From Clostridiales bacterium (GTDB lineage Bacteria; Bacillota_A; Clostridia; Oscillospirales; Oscillospiraceae): a stretch of 9,581 nucleotides of DNA. The stretch covers positions 1 through 9,581 of the forward strand of contig DXUR01000078.1 in NCBI GenBank assembly GCA_019417795.1, read 5' to 3'. The stretch's first letter is position 1; each line of letters begins with the position of its first letter. Of this stretch, positions 1-6,367 are shown one piece after another. The notes beneath the pieces are model-generated. The model was not told where the DNA came from and did not search any database. It saw only the letters and a program-made list of their open reading frames with translations. The translations under genes were made by a program, and so were the position numbers.

Positions 1-50
1 ATGTATTTTCAATTTAGGACAGTTAATTTTATCGTCCTATTAAAGTATAG
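1..50. other. Unrelated AT-rich DNA joined to the broken helicase, with inverted repeat
   Basis: Helicase-like coding sequence can be followed leftward to about position 48-51 and then stops matching the family pattern (which normally continues Gly-Tyr-Arg-Ala-Arg). The remaining 50 bases are AT-rich and contain a 6-bp inverted repeat, TAGGAC at 15-20 and GTCCTA at 34-39, separated by 13 bases. This could be the end of an insertion sequence or a deletion joint. No transposase is in the window and I cannot assign a family. Confidence 0.35.
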
Positions 51-172
51 CCCTCGGGCGCAAGCTCGATGGCGGTGGTGGTTTCGCCAAAGGTCGATGC
101 CCAGCAGTCAAAGTGTGTCAGCTTCTTCTGCTGGAGGGTGCTGTACTGCAAGTAGCGCATGACCGTATGCAG
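29..172 (-). pseudogene. Displaced SNF2-helicase fragment of the giant methylase/helicase gene
   Basis: Read on the minus strand from about position 172 in the frame beginning CTG CAT ACG, the DNA encodes a peptide with the segments HTVMRYLQYSTLQQKKL and FDCWASTFGETTTAIELAPE, which I recognise as helicase sequence lying well downstream of Walker A in this family. It ends at a TAA at 29-31 after a short unrelated tail. It has no own start signal and directly abuts, out of frame, the Walker A region of the large ORF. It is therefore the rest of the same gene after an internal deletion, not a separate gene. Everything C-terminal to this piece is missing from the window. Confidence 0.75.
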
Positions 173-3100
173 CCATTTCAAAAGTTTTGCCCGCGCCTAC
201 TTCGTGTGCAAGCAGAGTATTACCGCCATAAAGCACATGAGCAATGGCATTGCGCTGATGCTCCCGGAGCGTGATTTCAGGGTTCATCCCCACAAAATGA
301 ATGTGACTTCCATCGTATTCGCGGGGTCGCGTGGAGTTGAATAATTCGTTATACTGCTTCACCAGCGAGATACGCCGCTGGGGGTCTTGCCAAATCCAAT
401 TTGCAAAAGCGTCTTTGATAGCCTGCTGTTTCTGCTGGGCGAGGGTAGTCTCGTTTTTATTCAGCACACGTTTTGGTTTGCCTTCGGCATCTTCGATGGT
501 ATCATAGATGCGGACATCTTTAAGGTTAAGCGTATCCTCCAGAATCTTGTAGGCATTGGCACGGTGCGTTCCGTAGGTTTCCGTAGACATAATATCGCCA
601 TGCCCCAACGCGGATTTTCCCTGTACACGCCATTCTGCCGTATACGGAGAGAACCGCACATTCACATCACGGCGCAGATAATACGGAACCTGAAAGGTTT
701 CCTGCATGAATTTCTGGATGATTTCAGGGGTAATCCACGTTGCACCCAGACGCACATCAATTTCGGATGCTTCCAATTCCTTGGGTTGCGCCTTTTCCAG
801 AGCGGTCACATTGACCTTAAATTCCGGGTTCGTTTCGGCGGCAAGTTGTGCGATGCGGAGTTTTGTGCGGACATCGCCGGAAAGATACTCGTCTGCCATC
901 TGCCAGCCTGCTTCCGGGTCAGTCGGGTCTGCATTGGGGTCTTTGAAGATTACGCCGGAAAGTTCGGTGGTGATGCGGCCATACTCGCCGGGAGTGCCGA
1001 GCAGTTCAGCCATATAGGGCAAGTCCACTCTGCCACGTTCACCCATCGACACCGCCAATGCTTCGCTGGGCGTGTCCACGCTGGTGACAGTGCGCTCCGG
1101 GCGAATGGTGCGCTTGGTGAACATGTCCGCTTTGGACTTCAACTGCTTGTTTTCATCGAGATTTTCAAGGGAGCAGAGCAGATAGTAGGAGGAATCCTGT
1201 TCAAACAGCCGCGCATTGCGACGATCGTTTAGCAGACCATATTTCTTGGTAAACGCATCGTAGGTATCGTTCAGGCGCGCCTGCGTTTCCTGCACAGCAG
1301 AATCCGGGTAATCATCCAACTGTTCCTGAATCAGCTGGTTTACGATCTGCCGCAGCTCCACCATGTCAGTGACACGGGCTTTGGCAGTGTCCGACAACTC
1401 GATTTGTGTCATAATCGAATTTTCGCGGTAGTACACCTCACCATCCACGACAGCATACGAAAAATTCTTCACATCCGGGTCAGCCGGAAGAACCTTACCT
1501 GTCGTTTCTTCATCCGCAATATCTGGTGTTTCCACCTCAACTTCGGTGTACTGCCCCTCAATATGCTGTATCGCTTCGGCAAGCTGGTCGGACAGCACTG
1601 CCCCCTCAACGGGGCTCACGGTGCATTCTTCGCGTCCATACTGGGTGCTTTCGGTGGTCAGTTCGCCCAGAATCATCTCCGGGTTGTCTACGAAATACTG
1701 GTTGATGGCAAATCCATCTTCTGTCTTGCCAAGCTGCACCCACGGCGGCTCAATATCCGCTGGGCGGTCACGCTTTTGCAGGAAGATGATGTCGGAAACA
1801 ACTTCCGTTCCGGCATTTGCCTTGAACGCATTGTTCGGCAGACGGATAGCACCCAGCAAATTGGCACGTTCCGCGATATGCTTGCGGGCAGTGCTGTCTT
1901 TGCTGTCCATCGTGTAGCGGCTAGTGACAAAAGCCACGATGCCGCCCGGACGCACTTGGTCGATGGCTTTGGCGAAAAAGTAGTTGTGGATGGAAAATCC
2001 CAGCTTGTTGTACGCTTTGTCGTTGACCTTATACTGACCGAACGGCACATTGCCGATTGCCAAATCATAGAAGTCCCTGCGGTCGGTGGTTTCAAATCCA
2101 GCTACCGTAATGTCAGCCTGCGGATACAGCTTTTTGGCGATACGGCCTGTGATGCTGTCCAGCTCCACACCATACAGGCGGCTGTCCTGCATGGTATCCG
2201 GCAGCATCCCAAAGAAGTTGCCGACACCCATACTCGGTTCCAAGATGTTGCCTGACTTAAAACCCGTCTGTTCTACTGCATCATAGATGGCATGGATAAC
2301 GGTAGAACTGGTATAGTGAGCGTTCAAAACCGAACTGCGGGCGGCAGCGTATTCGTCCTCCGAAAGCAGTCCTTTCAGTTCGGTGTACTCCTTTGCCCAG
2401 TTGTCTTTGTTGGGATCAAAGGCATCTGCCAGACCGCCCCAGCCGACATACTGCGCCAGCACTTCCTGCTCCTCGGCGGTAGCACCACGGCGTTCTTCCT
2501 CCAGACAGAATAGCGTTTTGATGGCTTCGATATTCCTTGCGTACTTCTGTTTTGCGCCGCCCTCGCCCAGATGTTCATCCGTGATGCGGAAGTTCCCAGC
2601 GGGTTCAGGAGTAGGCTCTGCGTTAATGGCTTCATCCAAGGCAGCGGCATCCGGGAAAGTCTGCACCGTGCCATCAACCACCGCAGAGATCGGCAGTTCG
2701 TCCAGTTCCTCATCGGTCAGTTCAGGCACATCCGGCTCCTCCTGCCGCAGTCCCTCCTCAAACTGCTGCTTGTTGATGACCTCGTTATCCCAAGACTGTC
2801 CGTGCGCACTGGTGTCGATGCGCACATCGGTGTCACCAATATAGCCCACGGTTCCTTCAATCGTTCTGGTGGGAAGGTCTACTACAACTTCGTCCCCGAC
2901 CTTATAGCTGACCTCTTTTTCAGGAACCAGATCAATGGCTGCGTCCTGCTGTTCTTCGTACAGTTCTCGGATGTGCGGCAGATGCTCGTTGCGGAAAATG
3001 GGCAGTCCGTTTTTCGTTAGCTCCATGTCCTGCAAGCTGACGGATTTGAACGTAAAATTAACGTGTTCCACCCGAAAACCCCGGTCATCCAGCTTGATGA

Positions 3101-5000
3101 TGCTACCAATCGGCAAATAATCCGCTTCCCGGAGATATTTTGTCTGGTGGTGGGAGCCATCTTCGTTCAATCCAGCCAGATAGACGTTGTTGCCCGCTGC
3201 CCACAGCTTTTTAGATTCTGCTGCCCACTGCTCACTCGGAAAACCAGTTACTTTGACTTTGCCAAGCACATTTTCCTGTGACAGAAGATTGGTGTGCAGA
3301 ATCCGCTCCACGGCAACGGCATCTTTGTCATAGAACAGATAGTTGCCGTTCAGTTCAAAGCCCACGAGGGTGTTGGGATACTGCTCTTTCAGGGCAGTAT
3401 ACTCTGCGGCAACCGTGCCATCCAGTATCGGAAGCTGACGCTCAGCTTCCTGTCTGGCAGTGCGCTGTTCCTTTTCCTTATCGGTCAGGTAACGGTCGGA
3501 GTGAATCATCAGGTCGATATACTTTTCTGCCTGTGTCCAGCTCAAAGTGATTTTCTGATAATCAGGGTAGTGGACAAATTCCAAGCCTTTTCCATCGTGA
3601 TTCACGAATCCACTGCTGCCATCCAGATAATTGTGGGAACGCCCGCCGATGCCGTACTCCTTTGCCAATGCTCTGGCTCGGAGTTTTCGGTTGGACTGGT
3701 TCTCGTACAGCTCGATGATTCGCTGCTTGCTATCCTGAAAGTTGGAACCATGCTGCAATTCATGCTCGATCTCTGCCTGTGACAAAGAAAAAGCGGAGGA
3801 CGATTTCTCGTTCTCCGCTCGGTCAATTGCTTCGATTTGCTGGGCTTCGGTGGGGATGCTGAGGTTGAAAAAACTCAGCTGTAAATCAGTTCCATCAGGA
3901 TCACTTCTTCCACCTGTGCTTTCAGGCTGTTCATGTGCTGCACCCACGCCAGTTGATTCTTTGCTTTGTCCGGGGCTGGGTTCTGCTTCAGCAGTTCGGT
4001 CATCATCTGCTGTTTCTGATTCTCCGCTGCCTGTTCCACTTCTAGCAGATGTGGATGCAGCTTCCCGGTCAGCAGCATCGAGTTGTACAGCACCGGGCGA
4101 TGTTCCATCAGGTATATCCGGCGCATCCTGCCGTATCTGCCCAGCGGCTTCTGCGGCTGGTTCAAGGTCAGGTTCGGGAGCTGGTAGTCCCCGACGGTCG
4201 AGTAGGTCACGTTCCTGTTCTTCATATTCATGCTGGCTCCTTTCTACATTGCGGCGGCGGATGGTGGTTTTGACGGTGCGCTCGATATTCCGCAGCACAT
4301 CTCGGCTGCAATCGCTGACTGCCGTACCCAGTACATAGACTGCATCCGGGGTCGAGAAATCATAAATTGCCTGAAAATCATCCCGGTCAAAATAGCCCTC
4401 CGGTTCAAAACCGCACCGTTCCAAGATGGTGTACATGATGCTGATTGCGGCGGCACTCTTGAACTGAAGTTCCTGTCCGGCATCATCATAATCCATCAGG
4501 AATGAACCGTCAACGATGCCAATAATGTCGGAACTGTTGTTATCCCAGTAGGATTCTGCCAGCTTTCCGGCAATGTCCGCAATCTGCTGACTGAGCCGTT
4601 CATGGTGGATGCCGTATTCTCGTGCCAGCATTTCCGATACCGGCTGGAACAGGTCATCGTTAAGCTGCCACACCTCCGGGTCACGGGAATTTCGCCGCAC
4701 CCCGGTATCACTCACATCAAAGACATAGTGCAGCCGGGGAACACTGCTGGACTGGTCGAGCAGAGCGATACCCTTAGACCCTCTGCGCACATAGCGGTTC
4801 ATCCGATTGTTCCAGATGTCAAAACTTGCGCAGGCAGTCGCATCAGGACGCTGGGCGTAAATCATCAATTGGTCGGTAAAACTGTACTTATACAGTCTGG
4901 ATGCAGTTGTGAGAAAATCTGTCCAGTGTTCCCAGTACCGCGTAATACCGTTTGCTGTCCGATTGGCAAGTTTAAGGTATTCTTGTGTCTTAGATGGCAT
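108..5000 (-). CDS. Giant N6-adenine methylase / SNF2-helicase mobile-element protein, C-terminally truncated
   Basis: This 1630-aa protein starts at ATG 5000, behind AAAGGAGG with 6 nt spacing. Residues about 20-100 resemble the N-terminal domain of ArdC-type antirestriction proteins (SFTDQLMIYAQRP, then a WNNRMNRYVRRGSKGI pattern). Residues about 257-376 are a Pro/Ala/Glu/Asp/Gly/Ser-rich linker that coincides with the embedded tnpV gene. About 400-510 and 530-745 are LPD-like accessory regions. W854 marks the VGWGGLADAFD motif. The methylase core has motif I at 919-931 (ILEPSMGVGNFFG) and a motif IV variant GNVPFG around N984. The SNF2 part has only the REHQRNA region and Walker A (GAGKT, K1605). 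After residue about 1610 the frame is wrong and a TGA follows 20 codons later. Intact family members run several hundred residues further. The helicase is inferred dead; the methylase and N-terminal domains could still be made. A strong terminator lies 30 nt upstream. Confidence 0.88.
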   Translation of the reverse strand: MPSKTQEYLKLANRTANGITRYWEHWTDFLTTASRLYKYSFTDQLMIYAQRPDATACASFDIWNNRMNRYVRRGSKGIALLDQSSSVPRLHYVFDVSDTGVRRNSRDPEVWQLNDDLFQPVSEMLAREYGIHHERLSQQIADIAGKLAESYWDNNSSDIIGIVDGSFLMDYDDAGQELQFKSAAAISIMYTILERCGFEPEGYFDRDDFQAIYDFSTPDAVYVLGTAVSDCSRDVLRNIERTVKTTIRRRNVERSQHEYEEQERDLLDRRGLPAPEPDLEPAAEAAGQIRQDAPDIPDGTSPGAVQLDAADREAASTSARSGTGSGESETADDDRTAEAEPSPGQSKESTGVGAAHEQPESTGGRSDPDGTDLQLSFFNLSIPTEAQQIEAIDRAENEKSSSAFSLSQAEIEHELQHGSNFQDSKQRIIELYENQSNRKLRARALAKEYGIGGRSHNYLDGSSGFVNHDGKGLEFVHYPDYQKITLSWTQAEKYIDLMIHSDRYLTDKEKEQRTARQEAERQLPILDGTVAAEYTALKEQYPNTLVGFELNGNYLFYDKDAVAVERILHTNLLSQENVLGKVKVTGFPSEQWAAESKKLWAAGNNVYLAGLNEDGSHHQTKYLREADYLPIGSIIKLDDRGFRVEHVNFTFKSVSLQDMELTKNGLPIFRNEHLPHIRELYEEQQDAAIDLVPEKEVSYKVGDEVVVDLPTRTIEGTVGYIGDTDVRIDTSAHGQSWDNEVINKQQFEEGLRQEEPDVPELTDEELDELPISAVVDGTVQTFPDAAALDEAINAEPTPEPAGNFRITDEHLGEGGAKQKYARNIEAIKTLFCLEEERRGATAEEQEVLAQYVGWGGLADAFDPNKDNWAKEYTELKGLLSEDEYAAARSSVLNAHYTSSTVIHAIYDAVEQTGFKSGNILEPSMGVGNFFGMLPDTMQDSRLYGVELDSITGRIAKKLYPQADITVAGFETTDRRDFYDLAIGNVPFGQYKVNDKAYNKLGFSIHNYFFAKAIDQVRPGGIVAFVTSRYTMDSKDSTARKHIAERANLLGAIRLPNNAFKANAGTEVVSDIIFLQKRDRPADIEPPWVQLGKTEDGFAINQYFVDNPEMILGELTTESTQYGREECTVSPVEGAVLSDQLAEAIQHIEGQYTEVEVETPDIADEETTGKVLPADPDVKNFSYAVVDGEVYYRENSIMTQIELSDTAKARVTDMVELRQIVNQLIQEQLDDYPDSAVQETQARLNDTYDAFTKKYGLLNDRRNARLFEQDSSYYLLCSLENLDENKQLKSKADMFTKRTIRPERTVTSVDTPSEALAVSMGERGRVDLPYMAELLGTPGEYGRITTELSGVIFKDPNADPTDPEAGWQMADEYLSGDVRTKLRIAQLAAETNPEFKVNVTALEKAQPKELEASEIDVRLGATWITPEIIQKFMQETFQVPYYLRRDVNVRFSPYTAEWRVQGKSALGHGDIMSTETYGTHRANAYKILEDTLNLKDVRIYDTIEDAEGKPKRVLNKNETTLAQQKQQAIKDAFANWIWQDPQRRISLVKQYNELFNSTRPREYDGSHIHFVGMNPEITLREHQRNAIAHVLYGGNTLLAHEVGAGKTFEMAAYGHALLAVQHPPAEEADTL
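3875..4231 (-). CDS. tnpV: Transposon-encoded protein TnpV, embedded in the giant gene in another frame
   Basis: This 118-aa protein starts at ATG 4231 and reads in the +1 frame relative to the surrounding large ORF on the same strand. I recognise the TnpV family pattern: GDYQLPNLTL near the N-terminus, KPLGRYGRMRRIYLMEHRP, LLTGKLHPHL, AWVQHMNSL, and the C-terminal ELIYS. TnpV is a small protein of unknown function found in Tn4451-type and related clostridial elements. The start is well supported: AAAGGAG at 4237-4243 lies 5 nt before the ATG. Codons in this frame are rich in G or C at the third position, as in the neighbouring genes. The overlapped part of the giant protein (residues 257-376) is low complexity, as expected if that frame is the passive one. 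An accidental ORF is unlikely given the family match over nearly its whole length. Confidence 0.85.
   Translation of the reverse strand: MNMKNRNVTYSTVGDYQLPNLTLNQPQKPLGRYGRMRRIYLMEHRPVLYNSMLLTGKLHPHLLEVEQAAENQKQQMMTELLKQNPAPDKAKNQLAWVQHMNSLKAQVEEVILMELIYS
4237..4243 (-). promoter_or_regulatory. Shine-Dalgarno site for the embedded tnpV
   Basis: The minus strand reads AAAGGAG, then 5 nt, then ATG. In the frame of the giant gene these same bases encode Glu-Arg-Ser-Gln (residues about 253-256). A near-consensus ribosome site at ideal spacing inside another coding region is the main sequence evidence that tnpV is translated from its own start. Confidence 0.75.
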
Positions 5001-5030
5001 AGCGTTCCTCCTTTCAATTTTGTAGCAAAC

Positions 5031-5062
5031 AAAAAAGCGAGCAGCCCTTTCGGGTTACTCGC
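5031..5062 (-). terminator. Strong intrinsic terminator just upstream of the giant gene
   Basis: On the minus strand, GCGAG (5058-5062) pairs with CTCGC (5037-5041). Inside these are a G-U/A-U step with one mismatch, CCC/GGG, and a GAAA tetraloop. TTTTTTGTTT follows. It lies about 20 nt after the stop of the 130-aa gene and 30 nt before the start codon of the giant gene, with little room for a full promoter in between. It may end the upstream transcript or act as an attenuator of the giant gene. Confidence 0.85.
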
Positions 5063-5081
5063 TATGGAATCCACTTTATTT

Positions 5082-5474
5082 TTATTCGTATTTTGCGGCA
5101 AACTTTTCTGCCGTTTCCAACAGTCGTTCAAAGGTCTGTTGTTCTTCCGGCTGCTCAATCAGTTTTACGAGAAGTGCACGGAAAACATCGGTGCTGTCAT
5201 GCCCGGTCGCTGCGGCAATCTGGTCGATGAGGTCATGTAGCTTTTTGACAGCGGCATCGAAAGGCTTGGATTTTGCAAGGAGGTCGGACAGGTAGCTGAT
5301 GAACGGGTAGGTGGAATCATCATTGATAATTTCAACATTTTCATTCTTGATCTGTTGATATTCTTCAAAGGTAAATGTACCTTTTTTGTCTCGTGAGTTG
5401 TGGCAAAAGGTGCAATTCTTTAGAAAAGTAGAAAGGAGAAGGCGGTTTAGGGATGTCAAAGGAATGGTATCCAT
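5082..5474 (-). CDS. Hypothetical 130-aa acidic helical protein of the element
   Basis: I do not recognise the family. The chosen start is ATG 5474, preceded by GCGAGGTC with usable spacing; an upstream in-frame ATG at 5510 would add 12 hydrophobic residues and has no ribosome site. The N-terminal 30 residues contain a Cys-x-x-Cys-His group (C21, C24, H25). Residues 60-130 look like a soluble, mostly helical domain rich in Leu, Glu and Ala, ending AEKFAAKYE. There is no signal peptide or clear membrane segment. A promoter-like TTGACA/TATACT pair lies directly upstream and an intrinsic terminator directly downstream, so it could be its own unit or be cotranscribed with the acetyltransferase. 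The region up to about residue 30 is more AT-rich and less protein-like than the rest, so the true N-terminus may differ. Confidence 0.7.
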   Translation of the reverse strand: MDTIPLTSLNRLLLSTFLKNCTFCHNSRDKKGTFTFEEYQQIKNENVEIINDDSTYPFISYLSDLLAKSKPFDAAVKKLHDLIDQIAAATGHDSTDVFRALLVKLIEQPEEQQTFERLLETAEKFAAKYE

Positions 5475-5487
5475 GATTTGACCTCGC

Positions 5488-5515
5488 AGTATAATTATTT
5501 GTAAAAACATGTCAA
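5488..5515 (-). promoter_or_regulatory. Promoter-like sequence before the 130-aa gene
   Basis: On the minus strand TTGACA (5510-5515) is followed after 16 nt by TATACT (5488-5493), five of six matches to the -10 consensus. The expected transcript start (about 5481) would fall in or just after the GAGG ribosome site of the ATG at 5474, giving an almost leaderless mRNA. Either the start is used that way, or this similarity is fortuitous in AT-rich DNA and the gene is read from the acetyltransferase promoter. Confidence 0.45.
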
Positions 5516-5536
5516 TAGCAATGCAAGGGAACAGTC

Positions 5537-6067
5537 TTAGTGTGGCTTTGTGATATGATATTCAAATATATAACTTTTGAATTCGATGTTCATATGATAT
5601 TTTTTGTAAGAAGATTCCTTCTTTATTTTGAAATTGAATTTTTCAAGGAGCTTACAGGAAGCGATATTATCTTTTGCAACTTCGGCTGTAATAGTAGTGA
5701 AATTTTGAGTCTGAGCCCATTCAATAATCATTTTTAGACATTCGGTTGCATAACCTTGTCGCCAATAAAGCTGATGGATACAATATCCTATGTCTATAAT
5801 TTGTTCTGTTTCATCAGGAAAAGCACAGAAACTCCCGATCCGCGAATTGTCACAAATGCGAGTGATTATAAAATAATAACCGTTTGGACTGTTGTACATA
5901 TCATCAACAGCTTGACAATAATTGTCATCTACAAATTCTTCTGTGGGATCGCTTAAGTATTTGCCATTTACTTTGTTAAACCACATATTTGTACAAAAAA
6001 GTTTGTCAGCTAATTCATAATTTTTGATATAAATATTTGTTCCAACCAAATTGCTTTTGATTCTCAT
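5537..6067 (-). CDS. GNAT-family N-acetyltransferase (RimJ/RimL-like), likely cargo
   Basis: A 176-aa single-domain acetyltransferase expected to transfer acetyl from acetyl-CoA to an amine; the substrate is unknown. The GNAT motif A is visible as IDIGYCIHQLYWRQGYATE, with the acetyl-CoA pyrophosphate loop R103-Q-G-Y-A-T108. Motif B follows at about 130-146 (EVAKDNIASCKLLEKFNF, with N134). The length is normal for the RimJ/RimL-type group. ATG 6067 is preceded by GGGAGG with 8 nt spacing, and an extended -10 promoter lies 35-43 nt upstream. Its base composition is much more AT-rich, with Lys/Ile/Asn/Tyr-rich protein, than the genes on either side, and it sits between genes of the element core. 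I infer a separately acquired cargo gene. It does not match a resistance acetyltransferase that I recognise, so no drug substrate is claimed. Confidence 0.85.
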   Translation of the reverse strand: MRIKSNLVGTNIYIKNYELADKLFCTNMWFNKVNGKYLSDPTEEFVDDNYCQAVDDMYNSPNGYYFIITRICDNSRIGSFCAFPDETEQIIDIGYCIHQLYWRQGYATECLKMIIEWAQTQNFTTITAEVAKDNIASCKLLEKFNFKIKKESSYKKYHMNIEFKSYIFEYHITKPH

Positions 6068-6101
6068 ATAAATTGCCTCCCAATCAATACGCTGTGCTTT
6101 T

Positions 6102-6110
6102 ATTGTACCA
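6102..6110 (-). promoter_or_regulatory. Extended -10 promoter for the acetyltransferase
   Basis: The minus strand reads TGGTACAAT, matching an extended -10 (TGn plus TACAAT, five of six). A -35 is poor (TTTCAT at about 17 nt). The predicted RNA start near 6095 leaves a leader of about 28 nt containing the GGGAGG ribosome site of the acetyltransferase. Confidence 0.5.
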
Positions 6111-6141
6111 TAATATTAAATGACATGAAACTCTTTATGTA

Positions 6142-6159
6142 TGCCGCCCGTCGGCGGCA
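6142..6159 (-). other. GC-rich intergenic hairpin after the 67-aa gene
   Basis: A perfect 7-bp stem (TGCCGCC / GGCGGCA) with a 4-nt loop starts 4 nt after the stop codon at 6164-6166. On the minus strand it is followed by TACATA, not a T-run, so it is not a typical intrinsic terminator. A second hairpin with the same GCCGCC/GGCGGC arms, also after a stop and also followed by TACATA, lies at 9534-9549. Confidence 0.6.
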
Positions 6160-6163
6160 GCGA

Positions 6164-6367
6164 TTATTCAAGCGGAAATTCAGTTTCAGAAAATTCTGCA
6201 TCCGTCATGAGTTTCAGCTTCTCGATAACGCACTCCGAAAGTTCATGCAGGGCAGTTTCATCTGGCAGAAGATAACACTGCATCAGCCGAAGCTCCTGCA
6301 TCAAACCCAGCCGAGTGCCCGGATTGTAGAGCATCATCAGCATTAGTTCTTCACCATTAAAGTTCAT
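6164..6367 (-). CDS. Small conserved mobile-element protein, 67 aa
   Basis: ATG 6367 overlaps the end of the 305-aa gene by 11 nt in another frame, implying translational coupling; a GAGGG lies 6 nt upstream. The protein has the pattern LMLMMLYNPGTRLGLMQEL, then a Leu/Glu-rich helical segment and LKLMTDAEFSE near the end. I recognise this kind of small acidic protein (YNPGTRxGLxxxL ... MTDAEF) as recurring in clostridial conjugative elements next to the topB/LPD genes, but know no function for it. A longer reading from an ATG at 6523 would run out of frame through the upstream gene and is not believed. Confidence 0.72.
   Translation of the reverse strand: MNFNGEELMLMMLYNPGTRLGLMQELRLMQCYLLPDETALHELSECVIEKLKLMTDAEFSETEFPLE

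Noticed and set aside
387..2255. Plus-strand ORFs at 387-1232 and 1404-2255
   Set aside because: They are antisense to the conserved methylase region of the giant gene; no ribosome site or recognisable domain.
3602..3826. Second possible embedded minus-strand ORF (74 codons) near tnpV
   Set aside because: Unlike tnpV it has no family resemblance, and the overlapped part of the giant protein is a conserved-looking domain, so it is a chance open frame.
5453..5476. Plus-strand mini-ORF ATG TCA AAG GAA TGG TAT CCA TGA behind GAAAGGAG
   Set aside because: Only seven codons, the GGAG is too far from the ATG, and it is antisense to the 130-aa gene.
5537..6067. Reading the acetyltransferase as an aminoglycoside or streptothricin resistance gene
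   Set aside because: GNAT motifs are present but the sequence does not match the AAC(6') or streptothricin acetyltransferases I recognise; the substrate cannot be inferred.
6142..6159. Calling the GC hairpin an intrinsic terminator
   Set aside because: No T-run follows on either strand within the expected distance.
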